Source: Streptomyces griseoviridis (lineage in GTDB: Bacteria > Actinomycetota > Actinomycetes > Streptomycetales > Streptomycetaceae). From it: DNA of 64,000 nucleotides. Positions 8,565 through 17,783 of the stretch are shown one piece after another. Location: NCBI RefSeq assembly GCF_005222485.1, contig NZ_CP029078.1, positions 620,001 through 684,000 on the forward strand, written 5' to 3'. Below the pieces are notes generated by a model that searched no databases, had not been told where the DNA came from, and was given only the letters and a program-made list of their open reading frames with translations. Positions within the stretch are counted from its first letter, which is position 1, and each line of letters starts with the position of its first letter. The position numbers and the translations under genes were made by a program.

Positions 8565-10055
8565 CTATGTCCGTGCGCTGCCGGTGCCCCGCACCTGTTT
8601 CGGCAGCGCCAGTCTGATCTCCTCCCGCAGTGGGCCGACCTCGGGGTGCCTGGAGTAGTCGGCCGTCAGCCGGTACATCTGACGCAGCCGGTCCCAGGTC
8701 CGGTGCGAGGAGTTGGAGCCCATCGACGCCATGGCGTCCCGCGCGTACCGGTCGCCCTGGTCCGGGTCGCCGGCGATGAAGCAGGCCGACGCCATCGACA
8801 GATAGTCGAAGATCTTCGACCGCTGCCGGCCGTCCACCCTCAGCTCCAGCGCCTTGCCCGCGTAGTACTGGGCGTGCGCGGCCGCCGCCGGATCGTGCTC
8901 GGCCAGCGTCCGGTACGCCAGGGCCTGCATGCCGTACAGATCCTCCTCCTTGAAGTTGCGCATCCAGCTCGGTGGCGGCACATCGCCCTGGTCCGCGACG
9001 AAGAGGTCCTCCGCCTGGCCGAGGGTGCGGCGCATCGCCTGCCCCCTGCCCAGCGACGCCTGCGCCCAGGCCTCGATGGTGTGGAGCATCGCCTGGGTGC
9101 GCGGCAGGACCTGTTCGCCCGCCCCGGATCTGGCGAGCTTCATCAGGTCGAGGGCTTCGTCCGCGCGGCCCAGATGCACCATCTGGCGGGCCGCCCGGGA
9201 GAGCGCCTCACCGGCGCGCGGCAGGTCGCCGCCCTCCCGCGCGGCGTGCGCGGCGATCACGAAGTACTTCTGTGCCGTGGGTTCGAGGCCGACGTCGTGC
9301 GACATCCAGCCCGCGAGGACGGCGAGGTCGGCAGCGACGCCCCACAGGCGCCGCTGGAGATGGTCGGGGTGACGGTAGGAGAGGATGCCTCCCACCTCGT
9401 TGAGTTGGCCCACGACTGCCTTGCGTTGCAGCCCGCCGCCGCGGGCCGCGTCCCAGGCCCTGAACACCTCGACCGAACGCTCCAGTTCCTCGATCTCCTG
9501 CGCCCCGATGGGGGCGGCCTCGTAGCGGTCGAACCCAGCGGGGTCGGCGTGCAGGGGATCATCGGATCGGGGGGCGTCGGCGGCGAGGGCAGGATCGGAG
9601 TGCAGCCAGTCGTACATGGCGCTGGTGAATGCGGAACCCGCGGCGAGCGCGGCGCCCGCGCCCACCAAGCCGCGTCGATTGAGCATGAGGTCCATTCCCG
9701 TGAATTCGGTGAGGACCGCTGCCGTCCGTTCGGGCGCCCAGGACATACCGTCGGGATGGTCGACACTCCCGCCGCTCTTTCGTCTCCCCGCACGCCCGTG
9801 CCGGACCAGACCGAGGTCCTCCATGGTCACGACACGGCCGAGACGCTCGGTGAACAGAGCCGCCATCACCCGCGGCACCGGATCACGGGGAACCTCCCCC
9901 ATGTCGATCCAACGCCGTACCCGAGAGGTGTCGGTCGCCAGCTGCGGATGGCCCATGGCCGCCGCCTGCCGGTTGACCAGCCTCGCGAGTTCCCCCTTGG
10001 ACCAGCCGGCCAGGCCGAACAGGTCCGCCAGGCGGGAGTTGGGTTGTCCGTTCAC
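8565..10055 (-). CDS. NsdA-family TPR regulator with N-terminal HTH
   Basis: A 496-residue protein like Streptomyces NsdA (a negative regulator of differentiation and antibiotic production) and its paralogues. The N-terminal helix-turn-helix region reads GWSKGELARLVNRQA, then TDTSRVRRWIDMGEVPRDPVPRVMAALF and RLGRVVTMEDLGL. The remainder is helical TPR-like sequence (RAGEALSRAARQMVHLGRADEALDLMKLAR, AWAQASLGRGQAMRRTLGQAEDLF). The start GTG at 10055 (VNGQPNSRLADLFG) has GGGGG 6 bp upstream; the longer open frame to 10163 has no support. The order of domains matches NsdA, but the sequence looks like a paralogue. Confidence 0.8.
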   Translation of the reverse strand: MNGQPNSRLADLFGLAGWSKGELARLVNRQAAAMGHPQLATDTSRVRRWIDMGEVPRDPVPRVMAALFTERLGRVVTMEDLGLVRHGRAGRRKSGGSVDHPDGMSWAPERTAAVLTEFTGMDLMLNRRGLVGAGAALAAGSAFTSAMYDWLHSDPALAADAPRSDDPLHADPAGFDRYEAAPIGAQEIEELERSVEVFRAWDAARGGGLQRKAVVGQLNEVGGILSYRHPDHLQRRLWGVAADLAVLAGWMSHDVGLEPTAQKYFVIAAHAAREGGDLPRAGEALSRAARQMVHLGRADEALDLMKLARSGAGEQVLPRTQAMLHTIEAWAQASLGRGQAMRRTLGQAEDLFVADQGDVPPPSWMRNFKEEDLYGMQALAYRTLAEHDPAAAAHAQYYAGKALELRVDGRQRSKIFDYLSMASACFIAGDPDQGDRYARDAMASMGSNSSHRTWDRLRQMYRLTADYSRHPEVGPLREEIRLALPKQVRGTGSART

Positions 10056-10116
10056 GTCAAGCCCCCAGGTTCTCGGCTGAGTTGACACTAGCCCGGTGAG
10101 GGTTGCCGAGCGACTA

Positions 10117-10136
10117 TTCGCCAGGGTTCGCCAGGG
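10117..10136. repeat. 10-bp direct repeat in the nsdA-like promoter region
   Basis: Two adjacent copies of TTCGCCAGGG lie 62-81 bp upstream of the NsdA-like start, in the 234-bp divergent gap before the phosphotransferase gene. Their position suits a regulator site but no function is shown. Confidence 0.5.
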
Positions 10137-10289
10137 TGCGCCACATGGTGTGCCACGGGACATCGGGTGTCAGGTAGGAATGCGCCACCCCGACCCGGTC
10201 GCCCCCGGAACACTCCCCAGGGTGCACCTCGGCGGCCGGGCCGGGTGACGCGTTGACGTCGCAGGCACACGAAGGGATCTGTTTCGCCC

Positions 10290-11429
10290 ATGTACACAGC
10301 ATCGTCCTCCGTGTCCGCCCCGCCCCGGCCGCTGCACCCCCGACCGGCGGGCAGCGGCCCCTACCTCGACCCCGCCGTCCGCCCCAACCCGACGCTCGGG
10401 GCCGGCCGGACGCGGCGCGTGCCGGGGCTCGGCACCCAACCGCTCAGCGGGAGAATCGACTTGTCCGGCCCCCAGGGTGCGCAACTGCGCGCGGCGCTCG
10501 CGTCGGTGCACCGGATCTGCCCGGAGTTCGCCCCGGTCCAGGTGCTGCGCCGCAGCGGCCGTTCGGTGCTGCTGGTGGGGACGACCGGGCGCAGCACGGC
10601 CGTGGCCAAGTGCTTACTCGATCACTCCCCCGTCTGGGCGGAGCGGATCCGGCACGAGATAGCTGCCTACCGCTCGTTCGTCCGGCACCGCCCGCCGGTG
10701 CGGGTGCCGAGGCTGATCGCGGCGGACCCGGACAACTGCACCCTGGTGATCGAACGGATGCCCGGCCGGGTCGCCGCGCTCCAGCGGCACCCGATCGAGT
10801 CGCCGCCGCGCGCGGACATCAGGGCGGCGCTGGGCGCGATCTGCCAGCTGAACGCCTGGCGACCGCCCGCGGGCACCTTCGGCGCCCCGCTGGACTACGC
10901 GGTCCGTATCTCCCGCTACCACGAACTGGGGCTGCTCACCGACCGCGATCTGGGTGACCTCCAGAAATTGCTGCACGGCATCGCGCACGCGGCCGGACGG
11001 CAGGGCATGGGCCAGTTCTGCCACGGGGACGCGCTGCTCTCCAACATGCTGCTGTCGCCGACGGGTCCGGTCCTGGTGGACTGGGAGCACGCGGGCTGGT
11101 ACCTGCCTGGCTACGACCTGGCGACGCTGTGGGCGCTGCTCGGCGACGCGCCGATGGCCAGGCGCCAGATCAGCCAGATCGCCCAGAGCGGCGGACCGGC
11201 CGCCCGGGACGCCTTCCTGGTGAACCTGATGCTGGTGCTGACCCGGGAGATCCGCACCTATGAGACGGCCGTCCAGCGGTCGCTGCGGGACCCGGCGCCG
11301 TCGGCGTCCGGCACGGCCCACCCGGCCGGGGTGCCGTCGGGTGAGGAGCAGCGGCTGCTGCTGCGGCGGCTGCACGACGACTGTCAGATGGCCCGCCGGG
11401 CCGTCCGCGCGGCGGTCGGCACCCGCTGA
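10290..11429 (+). CDS. Aminoglycoside-phosphotransferase-fold kinase
   Basis: A 379-residue member of the APH/choline-kinase fold. After a Pro-rich, probably disordered N-terminus (about 1-55), an N-lobe with [21 protein letters not shown] leads to VIERMPGR. The catalytic loop [13 protein letters not shown] (about 245-257) and metal motif [18 protein letters not shown] (about 263-280) follow. The HGD and D-W-E motifs are intact, so it should be an active small-molecule kinase. The substrate is unknown, and no resistance determinant is adjacent. It is divergent from the NsdA-like regulator. Confidence 0.83.
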   Translation: MYTASSSVSAPPRPLHPRPAGSGPYLDPAVRPNPTLGAGRTRRVPGLGTQPLSGRIDLSGPQGAQLRAALASVHRICPEFAPVQVLRRSGRSVLLVGTTGRSTAVAKCLLDHSPVWAERIRHEIAAYRSFVRHRPPVRVPRLIAADPDNCTLVIERMPGRVAALQRHPIESPPRADIRAALGAICQLNAWRPPAGTFGAPLDYAVRISRYHELGLLTDRDLGDLQKLLHGIAHAAGRQGMGQFCHGDALLSNMLLSPTGPVLVDWEHAGWYLPGYDLATLWALLGDAPMARRQISQIAQSGGPAARDAFLVNLMLVLTREIRTYETAVQRSLRDPAPSASGTAHPAGVPSGEEQRLLLRRLHDDCQMARRAVRAAVGTR

Positions 11430-11437
11430 GGAGCGAC

Positions 11438-11481
11438 GAAGGGCCGCGGTGCGCGCTGGACTTGGCGCACCGCGGCCCTTC
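11438..11481 (+). terminator. Strong intrinsic terminator
   Basis: A perfect 17-bp inverted repeat (11438-11454 and 11465-11481, arm GAAGGGCCGCGGTGCGC) with a 10-base loop begins 9 bp after the phosphotransferase stop codon. No T-run follows, as is usual in Streptomyces. Confidence 0.9.
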
Positions 11482-11745
11482 ACGGTGTCCGCGACGGTCT
11501 CCTGAGCGAGGGCTCGCCGCGATCTTCCCGACCGGATGCCGGGGCCCCCGGCGCGGCGCCATTGGTGTACTCCAGTGACGCCCCGCAGGCCCGCCCCGCC
11601 GCGTCGCGAAACTCCCGCTCCCCCGTGTTGACGAGGGGAATCGGCGCTCCCTGGGCATGATTGACGGATCGTCGGCCAGCCGGTACCACTGAGCCACGCC
11701 CGGCCCGCACGCCACGCCCGTCCGTCCCAGGAGCAGGAGCCCGCA

Positions 11746-13713
11746 TTGCGACGATCCGCCCCCGACCCCACGTCCACACCCGGCGGCAGACGCGCGCGCG
11801 GAGCCGTCGGCGCCCTCGCCACGGCCGCGCTGCTGCTGCCACTGCTCGGCGCCGCGCCACCGGCCGCCGCCGGGTCGTCGGCGAGCAGGCTGCAAGGGGC
11901 GTTCGCGTCGGCCGCCGCCCGCTACCACGTGCCGCAGAGCGTGCTCCTCGGCGTCTCCTACCTGCAGTCCCGGTGGGACAGCCACGCCGGGGCGCCCAGC
12001 GTGAGCGGCGGCTACGGGCCGATGCACCTCACGGACGCGCGCACCGCGCTCGCCGCCGCCTCGCACCACGGCGACGGCGGTGAGGACGCCCGCGGTGACA
12101 GCGCCCGCGCCCCGCTGCACCCGGCCGCCGCTGTCCCGGCGGAGTCCGACCTGCCGGCCAGGCTGAAGACGCTGCCGAAGGCGGCCGGGCTGACCGGCCT
12201 CAGCGCGCGGGAGCTGCGCACCGACCCGGCGGCCAACGTGGCGGGCGGTGCCGCGCTGCTGGCCGCCGCGCAACGGGACCTCGGCGCACCGCTCAGCGCG
12301 GACCCGGCGGACTGGTACGGAGCGGTGGCCCGGTTCTCCGGCGCCGACGACACGGTGACGGCCGCCGCGTACGCCGACGACGTCTACGACGTGCTGCGCA
12401 CCGGCGAGGAGCGCACCACGGACGCCGGGCAGCGGGTCGTGCTGGCCGCGCGTCCGACGCTGGTCCCCGACACCGCGCGGCTGGCGCGGGCCGGGCTGCG
12501 GACGGGGTCGGCCGCGGGCACCGAGTGTCCTCGGTCGATCTCCTGCGCGTGGGTCCCGGCGCCGTACGAGGAGTTCGGCGACAACGACTACGGCAACCAC
12601 GACCTCGGGGACCGGCCGGCCGCGCAGAGCATCAAGTACATCGTCGTCCATGACACCGAGGGCACCTGGGACGGCGTCCTCAACCTGGTGCAGGACCCGA
12701 CCTATGTGTCGTGGAACTACACCCTGCGCTCCACGGACGGTTTCGTCGCGCAGCACGTGAAGGCCAAGGACGTGGCCTGGCACGCGGGCAACTGGTACGT
12801 CAACGCGAAGTCGATCGGCCTGGAGCACGAGGGTTTCCTCGCCGCGCCCGACTCCTGGTACACGGAGGCGATGTACCGCTCGTCGGCCCGGCTGGTGCGC
12901 TATCTCGCCGGGAAGTACCGCATCCCGCTGGACCGGCAGCACATCCTGGGCCACGACAACGTGCCGGGTCCGACGACGTCGACGGTCTCCGGCATGCACA
13001 CCGACCCGGGCCCCTTCTGGGACTGGCGGCACTACTTCGAGCTGCTGGGCCACCCGTTCAGGGCGACGGCGGGCAGGCACGCGTCGCTGGTGACGATCCG
13101 CCCGGACTACGCGGCGAACCGGCCCACCTACACGGGCTGTGTCACGGCCGGTGTGGACTGCGCGTCCCACGGTTCGAGCGAGGTGCGGCTGTACTCGGGG
13201 CCCGGTACGTCCTACCCGCTGATCAAGGACATCGGGCTCGGCACGACGCCGACGACCGGCGTCAACGACCTGTCGTCCCGGGTCTCCACGGGTCAGCAGT
13301 ACGCGGTCGCGGGCCGGGACGGCGACTGGACGGCGATCTGGTACCTGGGGCAGAAGGCGTGGTTCGAGAACCCGGCGAAGCGGCCGGTGGCGGTGCCGGC
13401 GTCGGGTCGGGTGGTGACGCCCAAGGCGGGCGCCACCAGTGTGCCGGTCTACGGTCGGGCCTATCCGGAGGCGGCGGCCTACCCGGCGGGCGTGCCCGCG
13501 CAGGCGGTCTCGCCGCTGCGGTACACGCTGCCGGCGGGGCAGCGCTATGTGGTCGGGGACAAGCTGCGCGGTGAGTACTACTACGCGGTCACCTTCACCG
13601 CCGACTCGCACCGGGTGGTCGTCGGCGAGGATCTGTACTACCAGATCCAGTACGGCCACCGGGTGGCGTACGTGCGGGCGGCCGACGTGGACGTCGTCCC
13701 GGCCGGCCGGTAG
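11746..13713 (+). CDS. Secreted N-acetylmuramoyl-L-alanine amidase (Amidase_2)
   Basis: A 655-residue exported wall hydrolase that cleaves the muramyl-alanine bond. A twin-Arg-containing signal peptide spans about 1-42. A helical region follows (about 45-250, with a lysozyme-like YHVPQSVLLGVSYLQSRWDSH block). The amidase domain (about 290-440) shows the zinc ligands in KYIVVHDTEG, CRSISCAW lies just before it, and HILGHDNVPGP follows together with SIGLEHEG. The C-terminal 200 residues hold SH3-like segments (VRLYSGPGTSYPLIK, GDWTAIWYLGQKAWF). The TTG at 11746 has AGGAGC upstream and starts the signal peptide. Confidence 0.88.
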   Translation: MRRSAPDPTSTPGGRRARGAVGALATAALLLPLLGAAPPAAAGSSASRLQGAFASAAARYHVPQSVLLGVSYLQSRWDSHAGAPSVSGGYGPMHLTDARTALAAASHHGDGGEDARGDSARAPLHPAAAVPAESDLPARLKTLPKAAGLTGLSARELRTDPAANVAGGAALLAAAQRDLGAPLSADPADWYGAVARFSGADDTVTAAAYADDVYDVLRTGEERTTDAGQRVVLAARPTLVPDTARLARAGLRTGSAAGTECPRSISCAWVPAPYEEFGDNDYGNHDLGDRPAAQSIKYIVVHDTEGTWDGVLNLVQDPTYVSWNYTLRSTDGFVAQHVKAKDVAWHAGNWYVNAKSIGLEHEGFLAAPDSWYTEAMYRSSARLVRYLAGKYRIPLDRQHILGHDNVPGPTTSTVSGMHTDPGPFWDWRHYFELLGHPFRATAGRHASLVTIRPDYAANRPTYTGCVTAGVDCASHGSSEVRLYSGPGTSYPLIKDIGLGTTPTTGVNDLSSRVSTGQQYAVAGRDGDWTAIWYLGQKAWFENPAKRPVAVPASGRVVTPKAGATSVPVYGRAYPEAAAYPAGVPAQAVSPLRYTLPAGQRYVVGDKLRGEYYYAVTFTADSHRVVVGEDLYYQIQYGHRVAYVRAADVDVVPAGR

Positions 13714-13717
13714 CCGG

Positions 13718-14215
13718 TCAGCCCTGCTGGAACAGCTCCGCGGGGAGCGGTTTCAGCAGGGCGTACAGGTCGTCGGTGATGGGGCGGTCCCAGGCGGCGA
13801 TGGTCACCAGGACGTTGTCGCTGCGGTCGAACTGGACGCAGGAGATCCGGCTCTCGGAGAGCTTGAGACGGCGCACGATCATCAGGTTGTCGCCCTGCAT
13901 GACGGGCATGTCCTCGACGCCGACGACGGTGATCTCCTCGTCGTTCTCCAGGGCGAGCAGGAGCTGGGCCACCTCGAAGGGGATCTCGCCCTCGGCGACC
14001 TCGCGGGCCGGGGAGCCCTCGGGGAGGTTGCCGATGATCATCGCGGGGCCTCGGCCGCCGAACAGGTCGTAGCGGAGGAAGACCCCCTGGCAGCTGCCGT
14101 CGGGGGCGGGCAGCAGACCGGCGCCGAGGTTGCCGGGCCAGTCGCCGGGGTCCATGGCGAGGACGTCGAAGTCGGGCCCGGCGGGCGTGGCGCTGCGGCG
14201 GCGGAGGAACGACAT
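13718..14215 (-). CDS. Conserved hypothetical protein, 165 residues
   Basis: Not recognised. From the ATG at 14215 it reads MSFLRRRSATPAGPDFDVLAMDPGDWPGNLGAG and ends LYALLKPLPAELFQQG. It is acidic and compact, without signal peptide or membrane segment, and has coherent strands (ITVVGVEDMPVMQGDNLMIVRRLKL) and strong codon bias. It converges on the amidase gene with a 4-bp gap. An open frame continues upstream but becomes Arg/Pro-rich noise, so the ATG here is preferred. Confidence 0.7.
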   Translation of the reverse strand: MSFLRRRSATPAGPDFDVLAMDPGDWPGNLGAGLLPAPDGSCQGVFLRYDLFGGRGPAMIIGNLPEGSPAREVAEGEIPFEVAQLLLALENDEEITVVGVEDMPVMQGDNLMIVRRLKLSESRISCVQFDRSDNVLVTIAAWDRPITDDLYALLKPLPAELFQQG

Positions 14216-15246
14216 GCCGCCATGGTACGACGTGGGGAACAAGCGTGTGCCCCAGGTCATACGGTTGCGCGACCGCTCCCGGCCGCCACGGGATGCGGAA
14301 CGACGGCGTCCGGCGCCCCGGTCGCCCACCGGGGCGGCCTGGGCCCGTCCGCTCCCCGGTCCGCCGCCTCCGCCCGGCTCCCTTCTCTCCGGGACGGACG
14401 CGCGGGTCAGGCCCGGAGGGACCGGTGCCCGGTGCACGGTTCCCGGCAGCCCGCCACCGGGTCAGCGCCGGTGCGCGGCGCCTCCCCTGTCCCGGGACCG
14501 GTGCGGTTCTCGGCCGCCGGCCTGGTCGGCGCGCGCTCCCTGCCGGTGAGGGTGTCGCTCGGCGAGCGCGTCGGCGCCGCGCCGGACAGCCGTGTCGAGG
14601 CAGCGGTGCGGGGGGGCGCCGGCCTCCCTCGGACGGCCCGTGCGGCGCGGTTCGCTCGCCAGGGCGACCGGCGCGCACGCCGGTCCGTAGGCTGCGGGCG
14701 CGCGGTCCACGTGGGTGACGGCCTCGCTGAAGTGGCGTGGGGGTCCGGTCCTGGCGAGACGTCGGCGGCGACGCGCGGCGCCTGGCCGATCGCGGAACTG
14801 ACGCCGAACCGCCGGTCGCGGGCGACCGCTTCGAGGGCGATAGCGACGGCGCCTGCCGTCTCTCGGCGCGGACGAGGTGGAGCCGCCAGAGGGACCAGCC
14901 CTGCTACGGATGCCCAACCGCCGTCCAACGGGAGCGAGTTCGACGACCGCACCGATGGCGGAGGTAACCGAACGCGGTGTAGGCGGGCGGGGGTCAGGGG
15001 CCGTCGCCGCGTGCTCCCGTCGGCGCACTCAACGCCTCTTCCGCGGCGGCCAGTTCACTCTCGCGTTCGAAGAGTGGTGTGGCCGTTCCGTGTACACGCT
15101 CTGCCCTGTGGGCGCGGGGAGCGAGCGCGCACCGTGGCCCACAGACGTCGCAGAGCACGCCTCGCGGTGTGCCGGGGGCCGTTTCGACGGTTCCTCTCCG
15201 AGTGCTCGCCGTCGCCGTCCTCCGCGTACCGCTCGGGCCGTCCCCG
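14216..15246. other. 1.03-kb stretch without a convincing gene
   Basis: Several overlapping frames are open on both strands, but every translation is Arg/Pro/Gly-rich and without recognisable motif or consistent start. I see no RNA gene or clear repeat. It may be decayed coding sequence or a long intergenic region upstream of the hypothetical gene at 14215. Confidence 0.5.
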
Positions 15247-16155
15247 CTACTCCTCGGCCGGTTCCGGGGTCTGGGGCACCACGGCGATCGGGCTCGCCGC
15301 GTGCAGCAGGACCGCCTGGGTGACCGAACCGAGCAGCCGGGCCGGGGCGAGCAGCCTGCGGCGGTGGCGGCCGACGACGACGAGGGCGGCGTCGGCGGAG
15401 GCGGCGACGAGTTGACCGGCCGCGTCGCCCGGTGCCGCGACGGCGTCGGCGCGCACCCCGGGGTGGCGTTCGCGGTAGGGGGCGAGGATGCCCTCGGCCA
15501 GGGTGCGGGTCTCGTCCTCGATGGCGTCCTGGTCGACGGTGGGCGGCAGGAGTCCGCCGGGGGCGACGACGGTCTGCACGGGCCAGGTGTACGCGGCGAT
15601 CGCCTGGACGCGGGCGCCGAGCCGCGCGGCCTCGGCGAAGGCGAAGGAGAGGGTCGGCTCGTCCGGCTCGTCCACCTTCACACCGACGACCACCCGGCGC
15701 CCGGGTTCGTCCTGCCCTTCGCCGTGCACCTCGCGTCCTGGCGGGGGTACGACGACGACGGGGCAGTCGGCGTCGCGGGAGGCGGCCACGCCGTTGGAGC
15801 CGAGCAGCAGGCTGGCGAAGCCGCCCCTGCCGCGCGAGCCGAGCACCAACAGCTGGGCCGTGGCGCCCAGTTCGGGCAGGACGGCGGCGGGTGCGCCCTC
15901 CAGGGCCAGGTACTCCATGACGGGCCGGTCGGCCACGTCGTCGAGGTGGCGGCGCACCTCCCCGATGACGGTGTCGTCGTCGGAGTCGGGCACGGGGGCG
16001 AGCGGGACGCCCGGCTGGGTCCAGCCGCCGTGCTGGCGCACATGGACGACGCGCAGCGGCGCCCCGCGTCCGCGGGCCGCGTCGACCGCCCAGTCCAGGG
16101 CGCGCAGGCTGTTGTCCGAACCGTCGACCGCCGCGATGACCGGCAGGGTGTTCAT
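15247..16155 (-). CDS. Two-domain universal stress protein (UspA family)
   Basis: A 302-residue tandem USP. Domain 1 (about 1-145) begins LPVIAAVDGSDNSLRALDWA and has the ATP-binding pattern LVLGSRGRGGFASLLLGSNGVAASRDADCPVVVV. Domain 2 (about 160-295) repeats the pattern with VVVGRHRRRLLAPARLLGSVTQAVLLHAASPIAVV. Domain 1 keeps the G-x2-G-x9-G(S/T) ATP motif; domain 2 has lost part of it (GRHRRRLLAPARLLGS). Such proteins act in stress and dormancy. A perfect 11-bp inverted repeat lies directly upstream of the start. Confidence 0.9.
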   Translation of the reverse strand: MNTLPVIAAVDGSDNSLRALDWAVDAARGRGAPLRVVHVRQHGGWTQPGVPLAPVPDSDDDTVIGEVRRHLDDVADRPVMEYLALEGAPAAVLPELGATAQLLVLGSRGRGGFASLLLGSNGVAASRDADCPVVVVPPPGREVHGEGQDEPGRRVVVGVKVDEPDEPTLSFAFAEAARLGARVQAIAAYTWPVQTVVAPGGLLPPTVDQDAIEDETRTLAEGILAPYRERHPGVRADAVAAPGDAAGQLVAASADAALVVVGRHRRRLLAPARLLGSVTQAVLLHAASPIAVVPQTPEPAEE

Positions 16156-16176
16156 GGGTTCCTCACCTCCGGGGTA

Positions 16177-16239
16177 CGACCTTGATCTTCCGGGGCCAGC
16201 CTCGCTCAGAGGCCGGTCCCGGGACGGCGATCAAGGTCG
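16177..16239. promoter_or_regulatory. Inverted repeat upstream of the stress-protein gene
   Basis: CGACCTTGATC (16177-16187) and its exact complement GATCAAGGTCG (16229-16239) are separated by 41 bp and begin 22 bp upstream of the stress-protein start. It could be an operator pair bound by a looping dimer or a 5'-UTR stem-loop. Confidence 0.45.
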
Positions 16240-16277
16240 CGTGTCCGGAAAAACGCCGGGAACACCACGGGGTCGGC

Positions 16278-16520
16278 TCAGGTCAGGTCGAACTCGCCGT
16301 CCCGCGCGCCCGACACGAAGGCTCCCCACTCCGCGGGTGTGAAGATCAGGGAAGGGCTCTCCGGCCGGCCGCTGTTGCGCATCGCGATGAAACCCTCGAC
16401 AAAGGCGATCTGGACATCCCCCAGACCACGGCTGCTCGAGTGCCAGTCGGCGCCGCTGAGGTCGAGATCGGGCTTGTCCCAGCCTGCGAGCGGATGGTGC
16501 TGGATGGTGCTCTCGGCCAC
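16278..16520 (-). CDS. DUF397 protein
   Basis: An 80-residue protein with the DUF397 pattern: ADWHSSSRGLGDVQIAF, then VEGFIAMRNSGRPESPSLIFTPAEWGAFVSGARDGEF. These small proteins are abundant in Streptomyces and usually sit beside XRE-type (BldB/WhiJ-like) regulators as part of a regulatory pair. No such regulator is adjacent here, so this is an orphan copy. Confidence 0.85.
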   Translation of the reverse strand: MAESTIQHHPLAGWDKPDLDLSGADWHSSSRGLGDVQIAFVEGFIAMRNSGRPESPSLIFTPAEWGAFVSGARDGEFDLT

Positions 16521-16616
16521 GTCCGTGCTCCTCCCATTTTTCCGTCGTCCGCGGTCAGCCTAGCGATCGGCACCCACCGCCGACAGGCCACGTGAGGGGG
16601 ACCTTTCGGGGAGGTC

Positions 16617-17783
16617 TCAGGAGTCGGGAGCCTGGGCGCCGACGAGCCACATGGAGAAGAACTGCGATCCGCCGCCGTAGGCGTGGCCGAGCACCCGGCG
16701 GGCCCCGTCGACCTGGTGTTCGCCGGCCTGTCCGCGCACCTGGAGGGCGGCCTCGGCGAACCGGATCATGCCGGAGGCGCCGATCGGGTTGGTGGACAGG
16801 ACGCCGCCCGACATGTTGACGGGCAGGTCGCCGTCGAGTTCGGTGACCCCGGCCTCGGTGAGTTTCCAGCCCTCGCCCTCCTCGGCGAACCCGAGGTTCT
16901 CCAGCCACATCGGTTCGTACCAGGAGAACGGCACGTACATCTCGACGGCGTCGATGTCCCGGCGCGGGTCGGTGATGCCGGCCTGCCGGTAGACGTCGGC
17001 GGCGCAGTCCTTGCCCGCCTGCGGCGACACGAAGTCCTTGCCGGCGAAGAGGGTGGGCTCGCTGCGCATGGCGCCGCCGAGCATCCAGGCGGGCGGCCGG
17101 GGCGAACGGGCCGCTCCCGCGCGGTCGGTGAGGACCATGGCGCAGGCGCCGTCCGACGAGGGGCAGGTCTCGGAGTAGCGGATGGGGTCCCAGAGCATCG
17201 GGGACGCCTGGACCTTCGCCAGGGTGATGTCGTGCTCGTGGAGGTGCGCGTAGGGGTTCTTCAGGGCGTTGCGGCGGTCCTTGTAGGCGACCAGCGAGCC
17301 GACGGTGTCGGGGGCGCCGCTGCGCCGCATGTAGGCGCGTACGTGCGGGGCGAAGAAGCCGCCCGCCCCGGCCAGCAGGGGCTGTTGGAAGGGGATCGGC
17401 AGCGACAGGCCCCACATGGCGTTGGACTCGGACTGCTTCTCGAAGGCGAGGGTGAGGACGGTGGAGTGGACCCGGGCCGCGACGAGGTTCGCGGCGACGA
17501 GCGCGGTGGAACCGCCGACCGATCCCGCGGTGTGCACGCGGAGCATCGGTTTGCCGACGGCGCCCAGCGCGTCGGCGAGGTACAACTCCGGCATCATGAC
17601 GCCCTCGAAGAAGTCGGGGGCCTTGCCGATGACGACGGCGTCGATGTCGGCCCACGTCAACTCGGCGTCGTCCAGGGCCTGTCGGGCGGCCTCCCGGACG
17701 AGTCCCGCGAGGGAGACGTCCCGGCGGGCGGCCACATGCTTGGTCTGGCCGACGCCTGTGACGGCCACGGGTTCCTTGCTCAT
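16617..17783 (-). CDS. Thiolase-fold lipid-transfer protein (Ltp2-like)
   Basis: A 388-residue SCP-x-type thiolase lacking the SCP2 domain. It begins EPVAVTGVGQTKHV and has the paired thiolase halves. The usual catalytic cysteines are absent: the nucleophile region reads RVHTAGSVGGSTALVAANLV, and the C-terminal active loop reads GHAYGGGSQFF with a tyrosine where thiolases have cysteine. In the actinobacterial aldolase Ltp2 such tyrosines serve retro-aldol cleavage of steroid side chains. It is the last gene of a four-gene operon; its ATG overlaps the stop of the preceding gene by 4 bp (17780-17783). The specific substrate is inferred only. Confidence 0.83.
   Translation of the reverse strand: MSKEPVAVTGVGQTKHVAARRDVSLAGLVREAARQALDDAELTWADIDAVVIGKAPDFFEGVMMPELYLADALGAVGKPMLRVHTAGSVGGSTALVAANLVAARVHSTVLTLAFEKQSESNAMWGLSLPIPFQQPLLAGAGGFFAPHVRAYMRRSGAPDTVGSLVAYKDRRNALKNPYAHLHEHDITLAKVQASPMLWDPIRYSETCPSSDGACAMVLTDRAGAARSPRPPAWMLGGAMRSEPTLFAGKDFVSPQAGKDCAADVYRQAGITDPRRDIDAVEMYVPFSWYEPMWLENLGFAEEGEGWKLTEAGVTELDGDLPVNMSGGVLSTNPIGASGMIRFAEAALQVRGQAGEHQVDGARRVLGHAYGGGSQFFSMWLVGAQAPDS

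Noticed and set aside
14877..15323. 149-residue plus-strand ORF
   Set aside because: Its C-terminal part is antisense to the stress-protein gene, and the composition is unlike a real protein.
16600..16620. Possible terminator with GACCT/AGGTC arms
   Set aside because: Only a 5-bp stem; too weak to list.
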